Assembly: GCA_964595955.1 (NCBI GenBank) | Contig: CAZQSF010000081.1 | Span: 1-18,130, forward strand | Length of the DNA: 18,130 nucleotides | Direction: 5' to 3' | Origin: JAJDFU01 sp964595955 | Lineage (GTDB): Bacteria; Bacteroidota; Bacteroidia; Chitinophagales; Saprospiraceae | Part shown: positions 1 through 6,044 of the stretch, piece after piece | Layout of the letters: every line of letters begins with the position of its first letter | How positions within the stretch are numbered: position 1 is the stretch's first letter | The notes under the pieces: generated by a model | Databases searched by the model: none | Told to the model about the DNA's origin: nothing | The model's input: only the letters and a program-made list of their open reading frames with translations | Made by a program: the position numbers and the translations under genes

Positions 1-3
1 TTT

Positions 4-61
4 AACGTGAGGTTGGAGGTCGAGTTGTTCGTTAAATGGCTGAATGTGAGAACCTCACGTT
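4..61. repeat. Perfect 11-bp inverted repeat
   Basis: AACGTGAGGTT (4-14) is the exact reverse complement of AACCTCACGTT (51-61), with a 36-nt spacer. The core AACCTCACG recurs at 181-189, so this arm belongs to a small repeat family in the leader region. No gene is visible in 1-250. The element could form a hairpin in DNA or RNA; its role is unknown. Confidence 0.75.
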
Positions 62-67
62 GTACCT

Positions 68-132
68 GGTAGATGGTAGTAGGTAGTAGAGCATGCTGAC
101 GTCCATATACCCCCTACCCACTACCATGTACC
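68..132. repeat. Imperfect 19-bp inverted repeat
   Basis: The arm at 68-86, built of GGTAG/GTAGTAG units, pairs with 114-132 (17 of 19 positions), with a 27-nt spacer. The left arm is itself internally repetitive (GGTAGATGGTAGTAGGTAG). It could be an extragenic palindromic repeat or an RNA hairpin. No coding potential is seen here. Confidence 0.65.
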
Positions 133-134
133 GG

Positions 135-186
135 GAGGTTGGGCCCTGACAAACATCGCTTTACGATAATGTCCTTGCCCAACCTC
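135..186. repeat. Perfect 10-bp inverted repeat
   Basis: GAGGTTGGGC (135-144) pairs exactly with GCCCAACCTC (177-186). The right arm continues into AACCTCACG, the same word found in the right arm of the first inverted repeat at 51-59. This links the separate hairpins of the leader as related copies. Confidence 0.65.
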
Positions 187-202
187 ACGATATTTTATTT
201 AT

Positions 203-242
203 TTTTAGGTTGAAAAACCAATTTAGAAACTACAACCTAAAA
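203..242 (+). promoter_or_regulatory. Leader hairpin just upstream of the DUF937/OmpA start codon
   Basis: TTTTAGGTTG (203-212) pairs perfectly with CAACCTAAAA (233-242) across a 20-nt loop and ends 9 nt before the ATG at 252. If transcribed, it would lie in the 5' untranslated region and could affect ribosome access. A weak match to the Bacteroidota promoter (TTG at 175-177, TATTTTTA at 200-207, 22-nt spacing) overlaps its left arm, so the repeat could instead be an operator. Function is inferred from position only. Confidence 0.45.
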
Positions 243-251
243 CATCCTCTC

Positions 252-1472
252 ATGACTAATCTCCTAGACCTGCTCCAAAGCCAAGTGGGTGACACCTTGG
301 TCAAACAGGCGGGCAGCCTGCTGAATGAAAACGAATCCAACATGGGCAAAGCGATAGGTGCGGCTTTGCCTTCCCTGATGGGCGTCCTCGCCGATAAGGG
401 CTCTTCCGAAAGCGGCGCCGGGGAATTGATGGATATGATCAGTTCCGGGGGCTTCGACGGCAGTATGCTCGACAACCTGGGCGACATGCTGGGCGGCGGC
501 GCCACCAACAATGCCGGCCTGGACAACATGCTCCAGCAGGGGGGCAACATCCTGGGCAACCTGCTGGGTGGCAACAAGCAAAACGGCCTCATTGAAATGA
601 TCGCCAATTTTGCCGGCATCGGGAAATCGTCTACCGGATCCTTGCTGAAAATGGCAGCTCCGCTCTTGCTGAGCACAGTGGGCAAACAGGTCATGAAAAA
701 CGGCTTGAACGTTGGCGACCTGATGAAACTGCTCTCCGGCCAAACCGACTTTGTCAAGTCGGCCATGCCGGGCGGCCTGGGCGGCGTGGGCAAATTGCTG
801 GGTCTGAGCGGTCCGCTGGGCGACCTGGGTGCCGATGCCCGCGAGGCGGTGAGCGATGTGCGTGAAACGGCCACTGCTGCGACGAACAAATCGCGCAATT
901 GGCTGCCCTACCTGCTGCTGGCCGTATTGGCTGTGGCGGCCATTTGGTGGTTCACGCGCGGCGGCGGAGAGGAAGCGGTAGAAGAAGGCGTCGCCAAAAC
1001 GGAACAATTGGCTGAAGACGCCGCTGAAAAGACCAAGGAAATGGCTTCGGATGTGGCTTCCGAAGTGCAGGCTGCTGCCGGCTCGGTAGGCGCCAAGCTC
1101 CAGAACTGGCTCAAATCCGGTACGGGCGAAGGCGTGTTCGAATTCCAGCACGCCACTTTCGAGACCGGCTCGTCGGACATCAATCCCCAGCTGGAGTCCG
1201 AGATCAAGACCCTCGCCGCCATCATGAAAGAGAATTCCTCCATGACCGTAGAAATTGCCGGCCACACCGACAACACGGGCGACGCGGCCAACAACAAGGA
1301 ACTCTCCATGCTGCGCGCCCAGAAGATCAAAGCTATGCTGGCCGCCGAAGGGGTGGAAAAAAGCCGCATCGAGGCTAACGGCTACGGCCAGGAGAAGCCC
1401 CTGGCGAGCAACGATACCGAAGAAGGACGGGAAAAAAACCGCCGCGTAGAGGTGAAAGTGCTTTCCAAATAG
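252..1472 (+). CDS. DUF937 - transmembrane - OmpA-like domain envelope protein
   Basis: The protein has 406 residues in three parts. Residues 1 to about 200 are Gly/Leu/Met-rich and open with MTNLLDLLQSQVGD, the usual start of DUF937 (YidB-like) proteins. Residues about 217-236 form one hydrophobic segment (WLPYLLLAVLAVAAIWW), followed by an acidic, Ala-rich, probably helical linker. Residues about 294-404 are an OmpA C-terminal peptidoglycan-binding domain with GHTDNTG and the closing NRRVEVKV motif. No signal peptide is seen, so the single segment probably anchors it in the inner membrane, with the OmpA domain in the periplasm. A TTG start 42 nt upstream is in frame, but 252 is preferred because the DUF937 family begins there and the upstream part lies in a hairpin. 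A terminator follows, so it is probably monocistronic. The OmpA domain is certain; the role of DUF937 is unknown. Confidence 0.9.
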   Translation: MTNLLDLLQSQVGDTLVKQAGSLLNENESNMGKAIGAALPSLMGVLADKGSSESGAGELMDMISSGGFDGSMLDNLGDMLGGGATNNAGLDNMLQQGGNILGNLLGGNKQNGLIEMIANFAGIGKSSTGSLLKMAAPLLLSTVGKQVMKNGLNVGDLMKLLSGQTDFVKSAMPGGLGGVGKLLGLSGPLGDLGADAREAVSDVRETATAATNKSRNWLPYLLLAVLAVAAIWWFTRGGGEEAVEEGVAKTEQLAEDAAEKTKEMASDVASEVQAAAGSVGAKLQNWLKSGTGEGVFEFQHATFETGSSDINPQLESEIKTLAAIMKENSSMTVEIAGHTDNTGDAANNKELSMLRAQKIKAMLAAEGVEKSRIEANGYGQEKPLASNDTEEGREKNRRVEVKVLSK

Positions 1473-1500
1473 AAGCATCGTTCAGGGAAAGACAAATTGA

Positions 1501-1534
1501 GGGAGTCCGGAAGACCGGGCTCCCTTCGTTTTTT
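1501..1534 (+). terminator. Rho-independent terminator after the DUF937/OmpA gene
   Basis: The hairpin GGGAGTCCGG-AAGA-CCGGGCTCCC (1501-1524) has one internal mismatch and is followed by TTCGTTTTTT. It starts 28 nt after the stop codon. It also argues against a start for the next gene upstream of 1587. Confidence 0.85.
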
Positions 1535-1586
1535 GGCCGTTGCTGGCCGGCGTCGTACATTCACCCCTGTACTCAAGCTGATACCC

Positions 1587-2588
1587 ATGGCACTACCCAC
1601 CGCCGAATTCGGCGCCACCGGACTCACCCTGCCCCGCCTGGGCCTGGGCCTGGCTGCTCTGGGCCGCCCCGGCTACATCAACCTGGGCCACGGAGAAGAT
1701 CTGGCCTCCAACTACGTAAAGGAGGCCATGGAGGGCCGCACTCACCAACTGCTCGACCTGGCTGTACAAAACGGGATCCGGTACTTCGATGCGGCCCGCT
1801 CCTACGGCTGTGCCGAGGACTTCCTCCTCAGCTGGCTGGAACAGAACGGCAAGGCGCTCACCGACTCCCTCGTCATCGGCTCCAAATGGGGCTACACCTA
1901 CACGGCCGACTGGAAGGTGGAGGCCGACACCCACGAGGTGAAGGATCATTCGGCAGCCAACCTGAAAAAACAGTGGGAGGAATCCAGCTGCCTGCGCCCC
2001 TACCTCAAGCTGTACCAGATCCACTCCGCCACCCTGGACACCGGCGTGCTGGACGATGTACAGGTGCTAGACACCCTCAGCCGCCTCAAGGCCGACGGCC
2101 TCCTCATCGGCCTCAGCATCAGCGGGGCTGATCAGCCGGCAGTACTGGATAAGGCCCTCGGTATCGAGCTGGACGGGCGACGCCTGTTCGACAGTGCCCA
2201 GCTCACCTACAATGTGCTGGAGCAGTCGGCCGCCCCGACCCTGGAAGCCGCTGCCGCCGGCGGCCTGGGCATCATCGTAAAGGAAGCCCTGGCCAACGGC
2301 CGCCTCACCGAGCGGAATAACAGCGACAATTTCGCCGACCGCAAGGCCGCCCTGAGTGAACTGGCCGAAAAGTACCACTGCGGGTTGGATACCATAGCCC
2401 TGGCCTTTGTGTTGCGGCAGCCCTGGGCGCATGTGGTGCTCAGCGGCGCGGTTACCGAGCGCCACCTGGAATCCAACCTCAAGGCCGCCCGCATCCCCGT
2501 GCAGGACGACGAGTTGGCCGCTCTGGAATCCCTGCAGATGGAGACGAAGGCGTACTGGCAGGAGCGGGCAGAGCTGGCGTGGAATTAA
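1587..2588 (+). CDS. Aldo/keto reductase
   Basis: This 333-residue NAD(P)H-dependent oxidoreductase of the aldo/keto reductase superfamily should be a cytoplasmic TIM barrel reducing aldehydes or ketones. The catalytic tetrad is visible: Asp68 and Tyr73 in YFDAARSYG, Lys100 in VIGSKWGY, and His146 in LYQIHS. Later barrel strands read LIGLSISG and GLGIIVKEALANGRL, and the C-terminal cofactor region includes VLSGAVTERHLESNL. The length is normal. The ATG at 1587 is chosen because the in-frame upstream extension begins at a TTG inside the previous gene's terminator. The substrate cannot be told from the sequence. It is convergent with the M90-like gene on the minus strand, and no promoter with a good consensus was found in the 50 nt upstream. 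Confidence 0.9.
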   Translation: MALPTAEFGATGLTLPRLGLGLAALGRPGYINLGHGEDLASNYVKEAMEGRTHQLLDLAVQNGIRYFDAARSYGCAEDFLLSWLEQNGKALTDSLVIGSKWGYTYTADWKVEADTHEVKDHSAANLKKQWEESSCLRPYLKLYQIHSATLDTGVLDDVQVLDTLSRLKADGLLIGLSISGADQPAVLDKALGIELDGRRLFDSAQLTYNVLEQSAAPTLEAAAAGGLGIIVKEALANGRLTERNNSDNFADRKAALSELAEKYHCGLDTIALAFVLRQPWAHVVLSGAVTERHLESNLKAARIPVQDDELAALESLQMETKAYWQERAELAWN

Positions 2589-2600
2589 CCCGGGTTAATT
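2583..2600. repeat. 18-bp perfect palindrome over the stop codon of the aldo/keto reductase
   Basis: AATTAACCCGGGTTAATT is fully self-complementary and contains the TAA stop at 2586-2588. It lies in the convergent gap between the reductase and the M90-like gene. There is no T-tract, so it is not a standard terminator. Just downstream, ATGGGC (2610-2615) pairs with GCCCAT (2657-2662), a weak second fold in the same gap. Confidence 0.6.
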
Positions 2601-2666
2601 GACCGCCCGATGGGCCTGCACTCGTATTCCCGTTTCCTGGGGAAGCCGTGGTGGGAGCCCATATCC

Positions 2667-3503
2667 TTATTCCACTTCCTTCAAATACGCCTCCTGCCCC
2701 AGCAGGGCGGCCAGGCGCTCGTACATTTCGGGCCAGTGTAGGCGGAAGGCGGGGGTGAATTGGAAGAGGTGGTGAACGGCCACGGCCAGGGGGTCGATGT
2801 CCGGGAGGTTGATGAAGCGCTGGATGGCGTCCTTAGAAAAGCCGCTGATCCGCTCCAGCTTCTCCCAGCTGCTCTCGCCCAGGATGGGCCATTTCCAGTC
2901 GGGATAGAGGATATGCAAGGCCTTGGCGTACTCGTAATGGGCCAGGCTGAAGTAGCGCGTGGGCTCCATGAAGCCGCGGATGAGGTGCGGCACGCTGAAC
3001 AGGAGTACGCCGTCTTCCGCATAGAGCTCGGAGGTGTGCAGATGTTTGGGATATTGGGGCGAGGGAAAGGGATGGAAATAGAGGATGATCTTCTCGAACT
3101 TGTCCAGCAAAAAGTCTTCCTGCCCGAAGGTGAGCTCCGCCACGGCATGAGCCAACACACCCAGGGCATCGGCCGGGATGGTGTCCATGTCGCCCATGGC
3201 CTGGAAGTCGTGGGCTTCCATGTAGAGCGACATGCGCGTGCGGAACTTTTTCTTGTCAGCTACGCTTAAATTTTGGTAGTAGGGGCTGCGCTTGAGCAGC
3301 AGCTGCTGCAGGCGGCGGTCCAGTTTGGGTGGACGGCGCAGGAAGTACCACCAATTAAGCTGGGGGCTGAACACGTAGATCACCGCCAGCAGGATGAGAG
3401 GCGGCGCCATGTAAATGGCCCATTGCCCGCCCTGGGTCCACGCCAGATAGAGGAAGATGAAGACCAGAATGACCAGGGGGATCGCCAAAAGTCGAGCCAG
3501 CAT
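2667..3503 (-). CDS. MtfA/M90-family-like membrane protein, zinc-site residues absent
   Basis: This 278-residue protein has two N-terminal hydrophobic segments (about 5-21 and 29-46) and a soluble domain. The domain follows the MtfA (peptidase family M90) pattern: SPYYQNLS, then KKFRTRMSLYMEAHDF, then a helix ending AVAELTFGQ (about 119-128), then a C-terminal block with LAVAV and HWPEMYERL (239-263). MtfA proteins carry HEXXH and a downstream Glu as zinc ligands. Here the matching stretch reads LAHYEYAKAL (187-196), and the expected EyFAVAvE block reads DPLAVAVHH. It is therefore unlikely to be an active metalloprotease if the alignment is right. The ATG at 3503 gives a normal membrane start. 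A strong AAAGGAGGG lies upstream, but the spacing is long (18 nt). In-frame extension to 3608 would run through the tRNA promoter. Function unknown. Confidence 0.75.
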   Translation of the reverse strand: MLARLLAIPLVILVFIFLYLAWTQGGQWAIYMAPPLILLAVIYVFSPQLNWWYFLRRPPKLDRRLQQLLLKRSPYYQNLSVADKKKFRTRMSLYMEAHDFQAMGDMDTIPADALGVLAHAVAELTFGQEDFLLDKFEKIILYFHPFPSPQYPKHLHTSELYAEDGVLLFSVPHLIRGFMEPTRYFSLAHYEYAKALHILYPDWKWPILGESSWEKLERISGFSKDAIQRFINLPDIDPLAVAVHHLFQFTPAFRLHWPEMYERLAALLGQEAYLKEVE

Positions 3504-3549
3504 AGAGCAAAGAAACGAAATCCCTCCTTTAGAAAAATGTGGAAATGCA

Positions 3550-3582
3550 TTTGCGGAGAATAGGGGAAAAGGACTATCTTTG
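3550..3582 (+). promoter_or_regulatory. Promoter of tRNA-Phe
   Basis: TTTG (3550-3553), 21 nt, then TATCTTTG (3575-3582) match the Bacteroidota housekeeping promoter TTTG-N(19-21)-TAnnTTTG. Transcription would begin near 3586-3590, about 28 nt before the mature tRNA end. Confidence 0.75.
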
Positions 3583-3615
3583 TCCCGCCTTTGAAAGAAG
3601 GTAGCCAATTCAGCC

Positions 3616-3688
3616 GGTACGGTAGCTCAGTTGGTAGAGCACAGGACTGAAAATCCTGGTGTCGGCGGTTCGATTCCGCCCCGTACCA
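3616..3688 (+). tRNA. tRNA-Phe (GAA)
   Basis: The 73-nt cloverleaf has acceptor arms GGTACGG (3616-3622) and CCGTACC (3681-3687), and discriminator A3688. The D-stem is GCTC/GAGC. The anticodon stem CAGGA/TCCTG encloses loop CTGAAAA, giving anticodon GAA (3649-3651). The T-arm is GGCGG-TTCGATT-CCGCC. The 3' CCA is not encoded and must be added after transcription. It has its own promoter upstream and a terminator directly downstream, so it is a single-gene transcript. Confidence 0.97.
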
Positions 3689-3698
3689 CTCCGACAGG

Positions 3699-3740
3699 AA
3701 ACGCCGATTCTCCATCCGGAGTGTCGGCGTTTTTGCTTTT
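3699..3740 (+). terminator. Rho-independent terminator after tRNA-Phe
   Basis: AAACGCCGA (3699-3707) pairs with TCGGCGTTT (3724-3732). An inner CTCC/GGAG stem (3710-3713 with 3718-3721) extends the hairpin, and the T-rich run TTTTTGCTTTT follows. Confidence 0.85.
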
Positions 3741-3789
3741 GGATGGGCAATCTCGATGAAGCGGCAAAGCGGTCGTTTTTTCTAAAAAA

Positions 3790-3819
3790 TTGAAAATCAA
3801 TAATTTTTAGTTACCTTTG
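3790..3819 (+). promoter_or_regulatory. Promoter of the RRM protein gene
   Basis: TTG (3790-3792), 19 nt, then TACCTTTG (3812-3819) is an exact match to the Bacteroidota TAnnTTTG promoter. The surrounding sequence is A/T rich. The expected start near 3824 leaves a 5' leader of about 45-50 nt before the ATG at 3872. Confidence 0.75.
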
Positions 3820-3871
3820 ATAGATCGACTCAAGAGTGGGTCGTCATTTTTTCTATTCTCAATCACGTTTT

Positions 3872-4156
3872 ATGAACATTTTTGTTGCGAGACTGAACTA
3901 CGATACTCGCGAATCCGAACTGCAGGACACCTTCGAAGAATTCGGCGAAGTGTCTTCTGCGAAAATCATCATGGATAAATTCACCGGCCGCTCCAAAGGA
4001 TTTGGCTTTGTGGAAATGCCCAATGACGAAGAAGCCCAGGCGGCCATCAACGAACTCAACGAATCCGAATTGGACGGCCGCAACATAGTCGTAAAGAAGG
4101 CTGAACCCCGCGAGCGCAGAAGCAACCGTGGAGGATTCGACCGCGGCGGCTATTAA
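3872..4156 (+). CDS. Small RRM-domain RNA-binding protein
   Basis: This 94-residue protein is a single RNA recognition motif with a short basic, glycine-rich tail (RRSNRGGFDRGGY). RNP2 is IFVARL (3-8) and RNP1 is KGFGFVEM (42-49), with the aromatic residues that stack on RNA (Phe4, Phe44, Phe46) in place. Single-RRM proteins of this size are common in Bacteroidota and cyanobacteria and are thought to bind cytoplasmic RNA, but specific targets are not known. The ATG at 3872 starts exactly at the first RRM strand; an in-frame upstream start at 3836 would add 12 residues unlike the family. It has its own promoter and terminator, consistent with strong independent expression. RNP2 has Ala-Arg where Gly-Asn is usual. 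Confidence 0.92.
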   Translation: MNIFVARLNYDTRESELQDTFEEFGEVSSAKIIMDKFTGRSKGFGFVEMPNDEEAQAAINELNESELDGRNIVVKKAEPRERRSNRGGFDRGGY

Positions 4157-4190
4157 GCAAGCCATATCCGAAAAAAGGATACTGTGAAGA

Positions 4191-4220
4191 AAGCCTCTGC
4201 CAACCGGCAGGGGCTTTTTC
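4191..4220 (+). terminator. Rho-independent terminator after the RRM gene
   Basis: AAGCCTCTGCC (4191-4201), loop AACC, GGCAGGGGCTT (4206-4216), then TTTTC. The 11-bp stem contains a single T/G pair. A minor hairpin (TATCC/GGATA, 4165-4181) lies between the stop codon and this terminator. Confidence 0.9.
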
Positions 4221-4252
4221 ATTTTGCCCCTGTTGACAGTATCTGTTTCCTT

Positions 4253-4351
4253 ATACCGTTTCAAGTATGAAATGTCCTGTCCCGCTTTAAAATAGGTTGG
4301 ATGCAGAAACTGAACCTATTTTGAAAGCGGGATTCATACTTGAAGCGGTAT
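4253..4351. repeat. 99-bp near-perfect palindrome in the RRM-mtaB gap
   Basis: The outer arms 4253-4271 and 4333-4351 match at 18 of 19 positions (ATACCG...TATGAA against TTCATA...CGGTAT). The inner arms 4280-4298 and 4313-4332 match over 19 positions with one inserted base (TCCCGCTTTAAAATAGGTT). Only 8 nt on the left side (4272-4279) separate outer from inner, and the apex contains CAG-AAA-CTG. RNA from either strand would fold into one long hairpin. No protein-coding potential is convincing. It resembles a miniature palindromic mobile element or a large extragenic palindrome. The rest of the gap (4371-4515) shows no gene or structure I can support. Confidence 0.8.
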
Positions 4352-4370
4352 TCACGGTAATCCGTGAATA
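4349..4370. repeat. Perfect 9-bp hairpin beside the large palindrome
   Basis: TATTCACGG (4349-4357) pairs exactly with CCGTGAATA (4362-4370) over a TAAT loop, sharing its first bases with the end of the 99-bp palindrome. On the minus strand it lies downstream of mtaB and could trim or stabilise the mRNA 3' end, but no T-tract follows, so a terminator is not supported. Confidence 0.6.
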
Positions 4371-4515
4371 ATCCGGGTTAAAGGTCTTGTCCGAAGAAGG
4401 ATTTTGCCAGAGGTTCCATCTATCCTTGCCTCCTGAGCTTACAAGGCTTTTGACGACGATGAGCTGGATCAAACGAACCCGTAGGTGATGGGGGCAACCG
4501 TATTGGGCATCCATC

Positions 4516-5859
4516 TTATTGAGCGCCTACGGCCATCCGGCTTTCCATTATGCCATCCGGCCGAAGCGCACCCAGGCGCACCGACTGCAGGGTATTGATC
4601 AGCTCCGGCTGCAAGGGGGCATCGACCTTGATGTAGTTGTCCGTGAACCCGCTCATGCGACCGGCTTCCTTGCTTTGCTCGAAGAGCACCCTGCGTTCCT
4701 GGCCTTCATGCGCTGCATAGAAGGCTCGTTTCTTTTTGTCGCTCAGGATGGTGAGCATGCGGTTGCGTTCGCGGCGGAGGTGCAGGGGTACGGCCCCCTC
4801 CATATTGGCCGCTGGAGTGTTGGACCGCTCGCTGTAGGTGAACACGTGCAGGTAGCTCACGTCCAGTTCCTGAATGAAGCGATAGCTTTCCAGAAAGTCG
4901 GCTTCCGTTTCGCCGGGGAAGCCCACGATTACATCCACGCCAATGCAGGCATGGGGCATTCGCTCTTTAATGAGGGCTACCCGCTCGGCATAGAGTTCGC
5001 GGCGGTAGCGGCGGCGCATTTGGGCGAGCTGTTTGTTGTTGCCGCTCTGCAGAGGCATATGAAAGTGGGGGACAAAGCGGCGGGAGCGGGCTACGAATTC
5101 AATGATCTCGTCCGTACACAAGTTGGGCTCAATACTGGAAATGCGGAAGCGCTCAATGCCATCGACCTCATCCAGAGCTCGAATGAGGTCGATAAACATG
5201 GCCTCCTTCTTGGGGCGGGTACCTTCGATCACATCCGTACCATTCCCGAAATCGCCGATATTTACACCGGTCAGTACGATTTCCTTCACGCCCAGGTCCG
5301 CAATTCGGCGGGCATTTTCGAGTACGTGCGGCACGGTATCGCTCCGGCTGGCACCCCGTGCCCTGGGTATGGTGCAGAAGGTGCACTTGTAGTTGCAGCC
5401 GTCCTGCACTTTCAGGAAAGACCGGGTTCGATCGCCAAAAGAGAAGGCATCTACAAAGGTATTGGCCTGTTGCACCTCACCGGCCCGAACCATGCCTTTG
5501 CCAGGGGCCTTGCTCAGTTCTTCCACATAGTCGAGCACGCGAAACTTCTCAGCCGCTCCCAGCACCAGATCAACGCCCGGGATATCGGCAATCTCGCGAG
5601 GTTTGAGCTGGGCATAACAACCGATGACCACCACCTTGGCCGAAGGATTCGCTCGCAGCGCCTTGCGGACCACCTGCCTGCATTTGCGGTCCGCAAAATC
5701 GGTGACCGAGCAGGTGTTGATGATGTATACGTCCGCCTGCTCCCGGAAATCCACCACCTGATAACCGGCCTTTTCGAAGAGCCGGCCGATCGAGGAGGTT
5801 TCCGAGTAGTTCAGCTTACAACCCAGGGTGTAGAAAGCTGCCGAGCGAGGCGTGGCCAT
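4516..5859 (-). CDS. mtaB: tRNA t6A37 methylthiotransferase MtaB
   Basis: This 447-residue radical-SAM methylthiotransferase is predicted to convert t6A to ms2t6A at position 37 of ANN-decoding tRNAs. The N-terminal MTTase domain carries three cluster cysteines: Cys14 (TLGCKLN), Cys50 (INTCSVT) and Cys81 (IGCYAQ). The radical-SAM motif is Cys155-x3-Cys159-x2-Cys162 in DGCNYKCTFC, followed by IPRARG. The C-terminal part has TRAM-like sequence. The TLGCKLN-type start and the length favour MtaB over MiaB or RimO. The ATG at 5859 lies 20 nt downstream of a TACTTTTG box. It is divergent from the SIR2-like/nSTAND pair and not obviously linked to it in function. Confidence 0.92.
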   Translation of the reverse strand: MATPRSAAFYTLGCKLNYSETSSIGRLFEKAGYQVVDFREQADVYIINTCSVTDFADRKCRQVVRKALRANPSAKVVVIGCYAQLKPREIADIPGVDLVLGAAEKFRVLDYVEELSKAPGKGMVRAGEVQQANTFVDAFSFGDRTRSFLKVQDGCNYKCTFCTIPRARGASRSDTVPHVLENARRIADLGVKEIVLTGVNIGDFGNGTDVIEGTRPKKEAMFIDLIRALDEVDGIERFRISSIEPNLCTDEIIEFVARSRRFVPHFHMPLQSGNNKQLAQMRRRYRRELYAERVALIKERMPHACIGVDVIVGFPGETEADFLESYRFIQELDVSYLHVFTYSERSNTPAANMEGAVPLHLRRERNRMLTILSDKKKRAFYAAHEGQERRVLFEQSKEAGRMSGFTDNYIKVDAPLQPELINTLQSVRLGALRPDGIMESRMAVGAQ

Positions 5860-5878
5860 GAAAAATAGATTTAGAATG

Positions 5879-5886
5879 CAAAAGTA
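5879..5886 (-). promoter_or_regulatory. Probable -7 box of the mtaB promoter
   Basis: On the minus strand TACTTTTG (5886-5879) matches TAnnTTTG and lies 19-20 nt before the mtaB ATG. The -33 region is poor (T-rich, around 5905-5908), so the call rests on the -7 box and position. Confidence 0.5.
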
Positions 5887-6010
5887 AAGCTTTCCAAAGA
5901 CTGGAAAACCTCAAAACCCAACCGCTTACTCTTCCACACCGACCGGTCCCTAATCAGCGGTAGGCCTCCGACTTCTCTCTGCGGGGAGATTCGCTATCTT
6001 GAAGGTTTAA

Positions 6011-6029
6011 TTTGGCGATTCAAGCCAAA
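6011..6029 (+). promoter_or_regulatory. Small leader hairpin before the SIR2-like gene
   Basis: TTTGGC (6011-6016) pairs with GCCAAA (6024-6029) over a 7-nt loop, 15 nt before the ATG at 6045. Between them a four-codon reading frame (ATG at 6034) ends in a TGA that overlaps the start codon as ATGA. No good promoter consensus was found; the closest is TATCTTGA at 5995-6002. The hairpin and mini-frame could tune translation, but this is speculative. Confidence 0.3.
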
Positions 6030-6044
6030 CCGGATGGTTAAAGC

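Noticed and set aside
68..132. GGTAG/CTACC repeats as a CRISPR or tandem array
   Set aside because: The units are short, unevenly spaced and form one inverted pair; there are no regular spacers.
1497..1586. N-terminal extension of the aldo/keto reductase from TTG 1497
   Set aside because: It begins at the terminator of the previous gene and adds 30 residues not found in the family; ATG 1587 gives the normal start.
4287..4514. 75-codon minus-strand frame starting 1 nt after the mtaB stop
   Set aside because: The frame runs straight through the 99-bp palindrome, has no recognisable family or domain, and its composition looks non-coding. The close spacing to mtaB is not enough to call it.
4519..5868. 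Long plus-strand open frame opposite mtaB
   Set aside because: It is an antisense shadow of a clear radical-SAM gene; its protein resembles no family.
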